A DNA stretch of 64,000 nt from Cycas panzhihuaensis (taxonomy: Eukaryota; Cycadophyta). This document shows positions 1 to 10,532 of the stretch, piece after piece. The position numbers and the translations under genes were made by a program. Where the stretch lies: contig CM041465.1 in assembly GCA_023213395.1 (NCBI GenBank), positions 164,989,741 to 165,053,740 of the forward strand. The letters are read 5' to 3'. Position 1 is the first letter of the stretch; each line of letters opens with the position of its first letter. The notes beneath the pieces were generated by a model. The model searched no databases. It was not told where the DNA came from and saw only the letters and a list, made by a program, of their open reading frames with translations.

Positions 1-534
1 TACGCAACCTATCCTCTTAAGAGCCTCCACATGACCTCTACAGGTTTCATAGTCTATGATGGGCTCTTTACACAACTGTTTTTTTTTGTCATTGAGTAAA
101 CGATGGGCAAATTTCCTTTCTTTATGAGCAGATAATATCGTGTGGCAAAATTTTTCAGAAATAATTCACTCCAATTCCAATAATATTTCCAATACAAATC
201 CTAACAAGAATTTGTGGGAACAAAAACAACACCTCAACTAGAATTTTAGATTCATGGAAATAATTTCAGGTTATCACCAATCAATTAATTTTTATAGAGT
301 AAACCCTGTCACACAACTTTCTATCCGAAGCAAAGCAAAGAAACAATGTTACCCAATGAAAGATCTGCATTGTATCAACCACGGTCACGACTATCATAAC
401 TTGCAACAACAATGGCCTTGAAGTTTCACCCTCTACAAACATAACCACAAACTGGCAAACGGCTCTATGAAGCGACCTCCACAGTTATCAATAACTTGGT
501 GAACCTGCACAACAATGAACTTGACAAGCAACCT
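1..534 (-). mobile_element. 5' leader of a family-A LTR retrotransposon, cut by the window edge
   Basis: Read on the minus strand, this is the untranslated leader that follows the primer-binding site of an element whose body lies left of the window. It aligns by eye with the leader of element A at 54162 onward: both have a GTCAAGTTCAT block, a TTGTGCAGGTTCA block and a CTCCATAGAG/CTTCATAGAG block in the same order and spacing. I see no coding sequence in it. Confidence 0.75.
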
Positions 535-546
535 ACTTTGATACCA
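535..546 (-). other. Primer-binding site (initiator Met-tRNA type)
   Basis: The minus strand reads TGGTATCAAAGT directly after the LTR end ...CAACA. This is the TGGTATCAGAGC-type site of plant LTR elements, with the same A variant as element A (TGGTATCAAAGC at 54150). Confidence 0.8.
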
Positions 547-899
547 TGTTGAAATATTCAAAGGAGATCATTCAAGATTCAAGAACAATGAAACAAAATT
601 CATGGACATAATATGATAGCATTAACTCATAATGAAAGTGATTACATCACAATGTCTTCACAACAATAATATCATAATGGACTCCATCTTGACTCACTGT
701 GAATTACTCTACCTCAACCACTTATTTATACATCATAAGGGAGAGAGTAGTAAGACTTGTGTTACATGTGGGACAAATAACCTCCAATACAACCAATGAC
801 ATATAACCTATTTATTGACCAATAACCTAATGACCACTTAATTGCACAAATGTGCATTACATACTTAGACACTTACACATTAAACATTATCTTCCAATA
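547..899 (-). repeat. 5' LTR of a family-A element (minus strand)
   Basis: This 353-bp LTR matches the LTRs of element A along its length on the minus strand, including the start TATTGGAAGATAATG (TGTTGGAAGATAATG in A) and the end before the PBS. The first dinucleotide is TA instead of TG. It is shorter than the A copies (433 and 442 bp) because of internal deletions. The 5 bases after it, GTTTG at 900-904, would be the target duplication. The partner lies outside the window. Confidence 0.85.
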
Positions 900-1374
900 G
901 TTTGGAACATAACACCAGAGGAAACCTAATCAAGTGGAAAGCCTACAATGAGCCATCTGAATATCTTTGGGTGCATTGCATACATGCACATTCCAAAGGA
1001 TAAAAGACAAAATTTTGATGATAAAAGTTCCAAGGGTATTTTGGTCAAGTATAGTGAAGAAGGCAAAGCATACTAGGTATTCAAGTTGAAAACCAAAATG
1101 TTTCATACGACTCGAGACGCCGTCTTTGAAGAAGGTAATAAGGAAACAAAGTTGGGCTCTTTATAGATGTGGTAGGACAAAGGGGAGCATATCAAGGAGA
1201 AACTAGTGTCAAGTTCTTCAAGGGAAGTTGTCATGCTAGAAACTTAGCCAAAGCCAACCAATACGTTGACTGAAGCTAATGATGAGAAGGAGTATGAAGA
1301 TGTTCAGCTTGAAGAATAGCAGCCTATGGTTGAAGTACTAGTAAAAAAACTACCAAAATGATGTTTGGAGACCA
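900..1374 (+). pseudogene. Copia integrase C-terminal fragment
   Basis: Starting at the edge of the family-A LTR, the plus strand encodes the end of a copia integrase and the linker to RT. Visible blocks are WNITPEE, then HLNIFGCIAYMHIP, then KGILVKYSEEGKAY, then MFHTTRDAVFEEG. These correspond to the conserved TPEE, H(L/F)xxFGC(x)AY and RDVxF blocks of copia polyproteins. In-frame TAA and TAG stops interrupt it. The fragment begins abruptly at the LTR border, so the family-A element probably inserted into an older copia element here. The acidic linker becomes unreadable near 1370. Confidence 0.8.
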
Positions 1375-1377
1375 TCA

Positions 1378-2690
1378 TTAAGGCTTAGTTACCTGAGACT
1401 GAAGGAAAAGGAAAGTCGAAGATGAGACCTTATTCAATCCCCTTAGATACCTAAGAATCCTCTTTGCAGCTTTCCAATATCTGATCCTGGGATCCTGCAT
1501 ATATCTTGAAATTAGACTTACAGCATATGAAATGTCGGGTCTAGTTGCTGTGAGATATATGAGACTACCAATTAACTGCCTGTAGAGAGTTCCATCAACA
1601 CATTGTTCATTTTTACCTGGAGTGAGATCACAACCCACTTCCATAGACATGACGCAAGGATTACTTTCTTCCATTTTAAATTTTAATAGCAAGTTTTTGA
1701 TGTATCTGTTTTGAGACAAGAAAACTGAGTCCTTTTCTTGTCCTATCTCTATTCCCAAATAGTAGTTCAATAACCTTAAATCAATCATTTCAAAACCCCT
1801 TTTTAATTGAGCTCTTATATTTTCAATTGATTCAGTATCGCTACCAGTGATAATCATATCATCAATATAAACAGTGATGATTATAATCAAACCTTGTCTC
1901 CTTTTGGTTTATAAGCTGGAATCCGAACTACACCTGCAGAATCCATTCTGGATGAGGTATTTATCCAACTTAGCATACCAAGCTCTAGGGGCTTGTTTTA
2001 AGCCATACAAGGCCTTTTTTAATCTACATACTAGATTTTCTTTACCAAGCTGAACAAATCCTTCAGGTTGTTTCATATAAACTTCTTCTTCGAGATTCCC
2101 ATTTAAGAATGCACTTTTCACATCTAATTGATAGATTTTCCAATTATTTTGAGCTACTAAGGCTATTACAACTCTTACAGTATCCAGTTTAGCCGCTGGA
2201 GAGAAAGTTTCTTCGTAGTCTATCCCATGAGTCTGAATATAGCCTTTGGCAACCAACCTTGCTTTGTATTTACTTATTCCTCCATCTGCATTTTCTTTGA
2301 TCTTGTACACCCATTTGCAATTGACTACTGGTTTTCCTAGTGGTAGGTTTACTAAATTCCAGGTCTGATTTCTGGTGATTGAATCCATTTCTTCGTCCAT
2401 AGCTACTTTCCATTCTTTGTGACCTTTAGTTTCCTTGAATAACTGAGGCTCCAAATTTGTAAAGAGAGCATGAGGCTTTTGACTTCTTGTTTTGTGTGCA
2501 TATACATCTCCTTTGCTTTCTTCAATAGTTTTAAGATACCACCTTGGTACCTTTCTTTCTTCCTTGCTTTCTTTATTTTCAAATATGGTTTCAGTCTCAT
2601 CAAAAAGTGATTATTCTTCTCTGTTAATGGAGGTTTCCTGAGATTCCCTCTCTACATCATTTGTCTCTATATTTTCTGAAGTGATTTCAG
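1378..2690 (-). pseudogene. Copia reverse transcriptase fragment, inverted relative to its neighbours
   Basis: The minus strand carries most of a copia RT in two frames. The N-terminal part (2454-1909) has NCKWVYKIK, YKARLVAKGY, DYEETFSPAAKLDTVR, the motif-A block QLDVKSAFLNG and KKALYGLKQAPRAWY. The C-terminal part (1890-1435) has the catalytic box VYIDDMIITG, YYLGIEI, RPDISYAVSLISRYM and KRILRYLRG, after which homology stops. Before the RT, 2690-2460 reads the acidic integrase-RT linker with a frameshift. Both RT aspartate motifs are intact. It is closely related to C and D but lies in the opposite direction and lacks LTRs. Confidence 0.9.
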
Positions 2691-2695
2691 AGACT

Positions 2696-3810
2696 TCTGA
2701 CGTTGTGGAAATTGATGGAAAAAATTCAAAAATAGGCAATGTTCTCTTTGTACTCGGAATGAAAAAGAATCTTATGTCAGTATCTCAATTGAGTGAAAAG
2801 AAGTTGAAAACCATATTTGATGAAAATGGCCATTGTTTCATTTTAGATATGAAAAGAAATGGGGTTGTAATAGCTGAAGGAGTAAAATGCAACAGACTCT
2901 ATAAGTTGCTCTTGATTGTTGTTCTGCCTAACGAAGGGCACTTGTATCTGATGTAAATTCACTTGTTGTAGCAAGTAATGTTGTTAATGAAATGTGGCAT
3001 TTGAAGTATAAACACATCTCACATGGTAGATTAGAAAGATTAAAAAATTCAAGAATGGTGAATGGAGTACCAAACATCTCCTTTAACTCATTTGTATGCA
3101 AAAGTTGTATGCTAGGAAAACAACACAAGACTCCTTTCTTAAAAAGCATGTGGCGAGCGCGGAATAGGCTAGATCTAATCCATACAGATCTCTGTGGTCT
3201 TATCACACCTAACTCAATAAATGGCGCATGGTACTTTCTAACTTTCATCGATGATTTTTCCAGAAAAACATGGGTTTATTTTCTATTTAGTAAAATAGAG
3301 GTGCTTGATTACTTCAAGGAATTTAAGGTAGAAGTAGAACTAAAAAGTAATCAAAAAATCAAATGTGTTCGTTCCAATGGTGGAGGAAAGTATGTGTCTA
3401 AAGAATTCCTTCATTTTTGTAAACTTCACAGAATTTGCATGTAAATTACGACTCCCTACACACCACAATTAAATGGTGTGGCAGAGAGGATGAATAGGAT
3501 TGTTTTGGAAATGACACGATGTCTGATACATGATAAACAAATCACCAAAACATACTGGGTAGAAGCAGTAAATACTGTTGTTTATTTGATCAACAGAGTC
3601 CAACTCAAGCTCTGGATAAGGTGACACCTGAAGAAGCATGGATTGGATAGAAACCCGACATAAGTCATCTCAAAGTCTTTGGTTGTAAAGCATATGTTCA
3701 CATTCCGGCCAAAAAACGAACTAAACTAGATAGCAAAAGCATTGAGTGTATAATAGTAGGGTATACAATCACTCAAAAGCACATAGATGCTTAGATCCAA
3801 AGATCAACAA
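2696..3810 (+). pseudogene. Element C protease end, GAG-pre-integrase and integrase
   Basis: 2696-2956 encodes the last part of the protease region (GNVLFVLGMKKNLMSVSQLS). 2992-3160 is the GAG-pre-integrase zinc region (MWHLKYKHISHGRLERLK, then CKSCMLGKQHKTPF). The integrase core follows with HTDLCG, FLTFIDDFSRKTWVYF and VRSNGGGKY, where the second catalytic Asp of the usual RSDxGGE is Asn. The third acidic motif NGVAERMNR is near 3474-3500. An in-frame TAA at 3442 and a frameshift near 3600 break it; FGCKAYVHIP and the RDVIF-like end follow. It would not be an active integrase. Confidence 0.88.
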
Positions 3811-4006
3811 ACTCTATGTAAGTTGAGATGTAATATTCGATGAAAGCATAGATTGTAGCAAGACAACATGCCAAGAAATAGACACAGCAACTGATAGTTC
3901 TGTAAAACTAAATACAATCCAGTCAGATGAAGAATCAAAACTTACCACAGAAAATATTGATTCGAGAAATGAGTTCATTGAAGAAGGGTCGTTTGATGAC
4001 AATTAG

Positions 4007-5606
4007 ATGAATCATTTTACCACTGTGGGAGAAGAAGAACCAAGGTCAGTACAAAAAGAATTGAATTCTAAGAAAATACCAAAATGGTATCTCAAGACTC
4101 TTGAAGAAACAAAAAGAGAGGTGTTTAAACATAGAACAAGGTCTCAAAAACCTCGGGCACTTATTTGTTCCATTGAGCCCAACACATTTGAAGAAGAAAA
4201 TCAGCATCTAAAATGGAGAATAGCAATAGACACTCAAATAGCAGTTATTTCCAGAAATGAAACCCGAGAATTGGTTGAACCCCTAGAAGACAAACCCATT
4301 ATAAATTGCAAGTGAGTACACAAAGTAAAAGAAAAATCAAATGGTGAAGTGGAAAAGTACAAAGCAATATTAGTGGCAAAAGGACATACACAAATAGCTG
4401 GAATAGATTACGAAGAGACATTCTCACTAGTGGCAAAATTAAAACACTGTGAGAACAATAATCAGAATAGTTGCCCAGCAAAAATGGAAAATTTACCAGC
4501 TTGATGTAAAAAGTGCCTTTTTAAATGGGGATCTAAAAAAAAAAGTTTACATGCATCAACCCGAAGGCTACGTCAAATATAGACAGAAGAAATTGGTCTA
4601 CAAATAGATGTGAGTCTAACCCCAGCCTATATGTTAAATTTAGCAAAGGCTCAGTCTCAATTATAGTTGTATATGTAGATGATCTGCTACTCACATGAAG
4701 CGATGCAAACTCAATTACTTTCATCAAAATTCAGTTAGAAAAAGTCTTCGAAATGATAAATCTTGGAATGTTGCATTACTATCTGGGAATTGAGGCGACA
4801 CAACTAAAAGATTCTGTTGTTTTATCTCAATCAAAATATGTCAAAAATATGTTGAAAAAGTTCAACATGGAAAATTGCAACAATGTTGTCACACCTATGG
4901 AAAAAGGTTGTGTATTAGATCTTGATCTGGAAGGACAAACTATTAATACAACTATATACAGATAGTTGGTCAGAAGCTCGATCTATCTCACTGCTACTAG
5001 ACTAGATATTTCCTATTCAATTGGAGTAACCTCCAGATTTATGTAGGATCCAAAAATGTCACATTGGAATGCTACAAAAGGAATTCTTAGATATCTAAAA
5101 GGAACATTAAATCTAGGTCTAAATTATACAAAAAGCTGTGGCATGCAGCTGTCAAGGTTTAGTGATTCTAATTGGGCAAGAAACTGAGTAGACAGCAAGT
5201 CCACTTCAGGTTATTGCTTCTACTTAGGGTCAGCCCTAATATCTTGGAGTAGCAAAAAGCAACACACAGTAACCTTATCATCTACAAAAGCAGAATATAA
5301 GTCAACAATGAGTACATGTGAAGCAATCTGGATCAGACAGTTGTTAAAAGACCTGGGACAAGAACAAAAGACACCTACCTAGTTGTTTTGTGACAATCAA
5401 AGCACAATCAAGATGACCAAAAATCAAGTACTTCATGCAAGAACAAAGCATATAGAAGTTTACCATCATTTCATTAGAGAAAAAGTCCAAAACAAGGAAA
5501 TTGTACTTCTACACCGTCCTTTAGAAAATCAAACAGTTGATATCTTTACAAAACCATTAAGCAAAGACAAGTTCTGATTCTTCAAAGATAGACTAGGTAT
5601 AAAATA
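4007..5606 (+). pseudogene. Element C reverse transcriptase and RNase H
   Basis: The linker (KIPKWYLKTLEE, HRTRSQKP) leads into RT with INCK, YEETFS, QLDVKSAFLNGDL (frame-shifted, near 4500) and VVYVDDLLLT, followed by MINLGMLHYYLGIEA. RNase H is visible as SDSNWA at about 5160, KSTSGYCFYLGSALISW, FCDNQSTIKMTKN, HARTKHIEVYHHFIREK and VDIFTKPLSKDKF. At least ten stops and several frameshifts are spread through it; many are TAG where relatives have CAG or TGG. The frame ends at a TAG near 5604, shortly before the polypurine tract. Confidence 0.9.
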
Positions 5607-5612
5607 GATAAA

Positions 5613-5626
5613 ACATTAAGAGAGAG
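5613..5626 (+). other. Polypurine tract of element C
   Basis: ACATTAAGAGAGAG directly precedes the 3' LTR start TGCTAAAGGTAATG. This is the expected plus-strand primer site and matches the ACATTAAGAGGGGG tract of element D. Confidence 0.75.
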
Positions 5627-5940
5627 TGCTAAAGGTAATGTTTTATCTAGGATATTTAATGTTCCATTTAATACATCTAGGACTTGTTCTCTTTTGTAAT
5701 GTAATAATGAGGGTCATGTATCGTTCCCTCTTTTCTCTTCGGATGACAAGTGGCAGACATGCATTGAATGTTACCTAAGTCCCATAATGATTATAACATA
5801 TTTATAGAGAGTTCACCCTCATTAATGACAAAAACTTTGAATCTTCTTACATTGTATCTATGAGATAAACCACAAAAAAATAAAGTTCTTCTAATCTTGC
5901 TGTTAATAAAGGAAAGACCTTTGCCCGATGGTTTTTTACC
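5627..5940 (+). repeat. 3' LTR of element C
   Basis: It starts TGCTAAAGGTAATGTTTTATC, like the element D LTR start TGTAAAAGGTAATGTTTTACC, and shares the GACAAGTGGCA block and an ending TTTTTTACC against TTTTTTACA in D. About 314 bp, longer and more diverged than the 208-bp D LTRs. The right border is inferred from that ending and is uncertain by some bases. Confidence 0.65.
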
Positions 5941-7050
5941 TTGGCACTTTGCTAGGGTTTTCCATGTAAAAACCTATATTGTTCTCTTCTACTCTCACTT
6001 GGTTTCATTGCTTGTTTAGTGTTTGTGCATTGCTATTTTTCTCTTATACTTTAGAACACTGGAACACTTTAGAATGGAAGAAAAACCCTTGGAATGTTTT
6101 AAACAATTGGAATGCAATACAATGGCTTACCGAAGATGTCAAATTCTACAAAATGCTTGGTTGACAAACCATTCAAAATATTGAAGAATGCTATAGCTTC
6201 TTGTAGTGATAGGAACAATTCAATTCTTCTATCAAAGCAATACAAGCTCTTTCAAGGAACACTAAGATGATTTCCTAGTTAGTTGAACACTTCATTCTAT
6301 CATTTGAATGCTAAGGATGTTAGTTGAAATGCTTAAAATTGCTTTTCTAAGCTAAGTTCCATCTAGAATCATGTGCAAACTATGTTGGAAGATCAAATCC
6401 TAAGGGCATTTCATCGATTTCTTCCTCTCTAACTTTATGTTATATTTGTACTAGGTTAATTCCCATTTTTATACTTTGACACTTTCTACATTATTTTGAA
6501 GCATTCCTCAAAGACGTTCCACAAGGGATGGTTCCAAGAACACTCTGTTAATTCTTTTGAATTTTGAAGCAATCTCTTAAGCCTTCCCAATGCCTTTTGT
6601 GTCCTCTTATTGCATGCTTGATTATGTGAAGTCATTTTTTAGGAGAATAAGGAGATATTACATGTGAAGTCAGCATTTTTAGGAGAGAGAATAAGAAGTT
6701 GGTTTTTAAAGAGTGTAAAAGTAGGGCTATATATAGGGAACGCTACTCAATTGTAAATCATCTTGGAAAATGTGTTATTTGATCTGGAATAATGGCCTCG
6801 GGCTATTAGGGCACTACTGTGCCATTGGGAGAAAACCCTCACCTCAAAGAGGGCAATTTACTATTGAGATTTCATCTGATTGCCATTTTATTTACTATTG
6901 TAAATCTAATATTATTTTGTGGAGAGTTGTTATTTGCTATTACTCTTATTTACTATTGAAACATTTGATGTTATTTATGATAAGCTGTTGTTTTTTTTAT
7001 GTAATTATGGTGTAATTGCTTTATTTATGTCAATTAATTTTGTGGGCTCA
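5941..7050 (+). repeat. AT-rich stretch, possible old LTR with a TATA box
   Basis: No coding sequence is visible. TTGGAATG and GGAACACTTTAGAATGG motifs recur loosely at 6050-6330. At 6730 CTATATATAGGG looks like an LTR promoter, followed by a polyadenylation-type AT-rich end and then a tRNA-primer-like motif at 7051. This arrangement suggests the right end of an old LTR, but I could not define a left border or a partner copy. Confidence 0.35.
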
Positions 7051-7063
7051 CCACGCTGGTATT
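7051..7063 (+). other. Possible degenerate primer-binding site
   Basis: CTGGTATTAGACC resembles the TGGTATCAGAGC site seen elsewhere in the window. It lies between a possible LTR end and a gag-like fragment. The bases before it (CACCACG) do not give a clean CA terminus, so this is tentative. Confidence 0.35.
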
Positions 7064-7231
7064 AGACCCGCATTTTGAAATCAGCCATTCCAAATTCGTT
7101 AGGAAAAATCTATCGCAGGCAAGTTCAAAAGTAGAGACACTCAATTTCAGTAGTCACAAGGTATTGATTGGATTAGTTTTGATGTAGATTTTAAGCCGTG
7201 AAGTTGCAACTCTTGTTGACAAGGGAAAAAA

Positions 7232-7425
7232 AATGGAGTTAAATTTTTTCAATGTAAATGAAGACACAAAAGTGAGATAATGACTAAAACTTGTTAAAAC
7301 ATTGCATGATTACACAAAGGGTATAGAGATTGAAGATTATGGACTATGCATGAAACTTCTCTTGGAAGGGAATGCTCTTGATCGGTTCACTGATTGGTCT
7401 AGCTAACCAAAACTATTCAACAATT
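7232..7425 (+). pseudogene. Possible gag N-terminal remnant
   Basis: Starting at ATG 7232 the reading is MELNFFNVNEDTKVR, two stops, then LVKTLHDYTKGIEIEDYG and CMKLLLEGNALDRFTDW. The pattern FNGxEDxxxW...L...GI.D...C...L.G.A..W is that of retrotransposon Gag domains, which would suit a gypsy element primed at 7051. The match is judged by eye only, and nothing recognisable from pol follows. Confidence 0.4.
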
Positions 7426-7564
7426 GGTCATGGTTTTGATTTTCATTTCTCACAACATCTAGTCAATGAAAGCAAGACAAAGGAATTCAAAACAACTCCT
7501 CCTTATTCTCCTCAAAACCAACTTCGCATAAACAGTGGCTATTTACTCAAACACTTATCCACGC

Positions 7565-7745
7565 CATTCAAAATGGTTACTACACGGCTTACAACTTCAA
7601 AATGGTGACTTGAACTTCGCGAAATGGTGACTTGAAATAATGGAGTAATGGGTTAAAACACTAGAATGGTGGCTTAACGCATTGAAATTTTGTCTTAACA
7701 CACTAAAATGATTGCTTAACACATTGGAGCCGTGGCTTAATGATT
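7565..7745 (+). repeat. Degenerate short tandem repeat (about 24-30 bp units)
   Basis: Variants of AAAATGGTGACTTGAAC and ACACTAGAATGGTGGCTTAA recur about six times with irregular spacing. Copies drift toward TTAACACATTGGAGCCGTGG at the right end. No coding role is apparent. Confidence 0.5.
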
Positions 7746-8329
7746 TATGTCTGGCTCGTTTAACTTCAATGCATTATAATTTCAAGTCATTACTTGCTCA
7801 ATTCATAGTTTATTTATTTAATGGAGTTATCATTGATTTATGTTTTTTTGTTTTTATTTTCATTAATTTGTGTTTGCATATCAAAAATCCTTAACACTAA
7901 GACAACTTTGATTGTCCTCAACTTGCACAACATGTTATGGTACACCCAACTAGCTAGTTCTAGGAAAATTCTTCCTCCCCTAATTGTGATAAGGTTTAAG
8001 CCTACTACTATTAACCAATTAGGGAAGCAATTGACCTGCCAAATCTCTTAACTACATTGAGTAATTTTTGTGGATCTCCTCTATAATGTAGGGTCCCATC
8101 CACTGCATCTTCAATTACCGATATAAGTCTTGAACTTGGTGTCATATAGAGTCACTTGGTCTAATTTGTGAAACTGTGAGGCTTTAATGTAGGATCATGC
8201 CATGCTTTTTATCGGTCCTTCTTGATAATTTATATCCACGTGACCATGTTCTGTGTTTTCTTGAGTCGTATGAATTAAAGAAGATGTTCTTTAGGGGATT
8301 TAGTGTCATAGAGACAACAAGCGAGTGCA
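7746..8329. other. Unassigned AT-rich DNA
   Basis: I see no gene, repeat border or element signature in this stretch. The short open frames here have no recognisable domain. It is the left flank of element E, and ACATG at 8330-8334 would be the target duplication of E. Confidence 0.5.
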
Positions 8330-8334
8330 ACATG

Positions 8335-8940
8335 TGTTAGATTTTTATGGGTTTGATATCATCATAAGACAATTATAAAACACCTTACAATTGCCATAAG
8401 ATCGAATCATATCAACATAAAAGCATTTATCATTAAGAATATAATATGTCACATAATCGTCATAAAAGCATACAATCATTAATAATTGACAATAAATGAA
8501 TAACAAAGAACCAATATTGAGACAAAGTTTAACGTGGTAAAACCTCAAGATGAGGAAACATCCACCATAAAATGATTGAGACCTCACTACTGAAATTCAA
8601 TAAGTACATGATGAGACCACAATAGGTTCCATTGAGGAAGCACTAGGTACCTTCATGAGTTACAATGAATATGATATGTTGTTATATAGAAGTACAACAC
8701 CTCATTAATGGCCAATGAGGTTACACTAATTATCCACCAATGACATCATGTGCAAGAACCTTAGCAACATCCAATCAAGCGTTTACACAACTTTTAATGT
8801 TGCCTTCACTTATCACAACTTTTGAGAGAGTATGTCTAATGTCTAATGACCCCACAATAATATCACCACTAGACATTATTAAATTACCTTCAAGGATTGA
8901 CCTTGTGAATTCACCACAGATTAAACATTACTTTCTAACA
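8335..8940 (-). repeat. 3' LTR of element E
   Basis: Minus-strand LTR of 606 bp. On the minus strand it starts TGTTAGAAAGTAATGTTTAA at 8940 and ends ...AAAATCTAACA at 8335. It matches 53134-53716 over its length, including the blocks CCTCAAGATGAGGAAACATC, CCAATGAGGTTACACT and GTCTAATGTCTAATGACCCC (plus-strand reading). Confidence 0.92.
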
Positions 8941-8955
8941 CTCCCCCTTAATGTT
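8941..8955 (-). other. Polypurine tract of element E
   Basis: The minus strand reads ACATTAAGGGGGAG directly before the LTR start TGTTAG. This fixes the orientation of E and makes the left LTR its 3' LTR. Confidence 0.85.
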
Positions 8956-9641
8956 TAATCTGTGTTTTCCTATCACATCTCCAACTTTGCCTTGTCATCA
9001 AGCTGCTTCATGTGCACTTCTTGTCTATGCTTGTCCTTCTTCTTTAGTACCGAAACTAAACTCGTCTTCACCTTGCTTGGAATAAACATTGGGTTCAAGT
9101 CCTTACAAAGTGATGTAATCTTGGATGACTACCTACATCCAATCATGTTAACAAAGCACAAAAATCCTGCAACCATAATCTCTACTATCATGAATTCATT
9201 GCACAATTTTCAATTGATGAAACCTTAACTCAATGATAAAATGAAGCACAAAACAATCATAAATGTAATCTTGCATTGATGTGACATTTCTCATGCATAT
9301 CCTTGTTGTTGGTTCACATATTACCACCTATACAATAGAAATCACCTACAAGTTTGCTCCACTTCATGTGAGCAAAAATCATCAATAGACCTATAAAATG
9401 CTTGTTTTATCTTTGTATCCCTAGGCAAAAGTAGAAATGAGAGTTGAATTCCTTCACCTTAGATTCTTCAGAGTTTGTCCCAGTTGTACTCCACCTTCCA
9501 TACTTCGGAGTTGATCAACATCTTTTGCATATACAAGAAATCAATCCTGCAACATCCTTATAGTTTGCATCCATCATCAAGACACATGGATAACCAGTCA
9601 CTGTGTTCGTTGCTTACTAGGATGCATTCCAAATACGAGGT
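8956..9641 (-). mobile_element. Element E internal DNA, segment 1 (3' end)
   Basis: Noncoding as far as I can see. The minus strand has a short lysine-rich frame ending KQLDDKAKLEM and a stop near 8970, which does not match a copia RNase H end. The segment stops at the TTATT target site of element D (9642-9646) and resumes at 14886. Confidence 0.6.
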
Positions 9642-9646
9642 TTATT

Positions 9647-9854
9647 TGTAAAAGGTAATGTTTTACCTTAGGTTATAATATTTAATGTAAGGGTCATGGA
9701 CCACCTTCTCCTCCTTTCTCAAGTTGACAAGTGGCATTACATGGTTGAGTGGTTGCCATTTGTACCCACCTTGTACTTGTATATATATGTATAACAAATC
9801 ATCAATAAAACACATTGAGAGAGTGAATTTATTCCTCATTAAGGATTTTTTACA
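9647..9854 (+). repeat. 5' LTR of element D
   Basis: It runs from TGTAAAAGGTAATG to GGATTTTTTACA, 208 bp. A TATA-rich promoter core GTATATATATGTATAAC lies at 9777-9795, and ATCAATAAAACA is a likely polyadenylation region. The left TSD is TTATT. Confidence 0.95.
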
Positions 9855-9866
9855 TGGTATCAGAGC
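9855..9866 (+). other. Primer-binding site of element D
   Basis: TGGTATCAGAGC immediately follows the LTR. It is complementary to the 3' end of plant initiator methionine tRNA, the usual copia primer. Confidence 0.92.
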
Positions 9867-10532
9867 AAGCTCCTTGGTCCTCCTGCTTGTGAAGAAGCAA
9901 ATCTGGGCTTCATTAAAAGGCGAAGAAGACAAACTGTTATTACAAGAATTTGTTGTGTGAAGGCAAAATTGTCCAGGCAAATTTGAAAGAAGAATCGTAC
10001 GGATTTTTGCAATTGTACGGACTTGTACGGACGTCAAAAATCAAAGTCATCAGAATTCGACGAAACTTACCCAGATCAAAGATCGAAGCCTCCTCTACAT
10101 CTTTCTCTTCTGCGACGACATCATTCGGAGTCATTTCGACCCAGTTTCAGGACAAAGTATAGGCGCGCGGGTTTGGAGCCTTCTCTCAACGATTTTTTCA
10201 AAAATTTCCAATCAAAATCCCTGGTACAAGTACTCAAATCTTTTCTCATCCCTAGACGAAGGTTTTTAGTGATTGCTTGCATAGATTCGAAGAGATTTTT
10301 CTAGATTTTTTCTCAAAAATGGCAAAAACCCTTGGGCGCAGATTTTCTTCTTTGTCTGGTTTTTTCTCTCACATTTGAAGTTCATTCAAGAAAATAAACA
10401 CAGATTTGGACACCCATTTGCGAGTTCTTTCATTCAAAATCAATTTCGTCTTAATCCATACAACTTCAGTTTCGTACAGCAGGCCATACAAACAATTAAA
10501 TCTGATTTTTCTGTTCCCAATCACCCTTAATA
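9867..10532 (+). other. Leader of element D
   Basis: Untranslated region between PBS and gag. It is AT-rich with TTTTTTCTC runs; the open frames here lack domain content. Reading conventions place the gag start at 10533. Confidence 0.6.

Larger units (their letters stand above)
2691..5940 (+). mobile_element. Element C: 5'-truncated copia retrotransposon with 3' LTR
   Basis: From the junction at about 2691 the plus strand runs from late protease through integrase, RT and RNase H to a polypurine tract and a 3' LTR. No 5' LTR, PBS or gag precedes it; instead the inverted RT fragment abuts it. Its LTR and proteins resemble element D, so C, D and the flanking RT fragment belong to one copia lineage. 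It is heavily mutated and cannot encode a working polyprotein. Confidence 0.85.
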
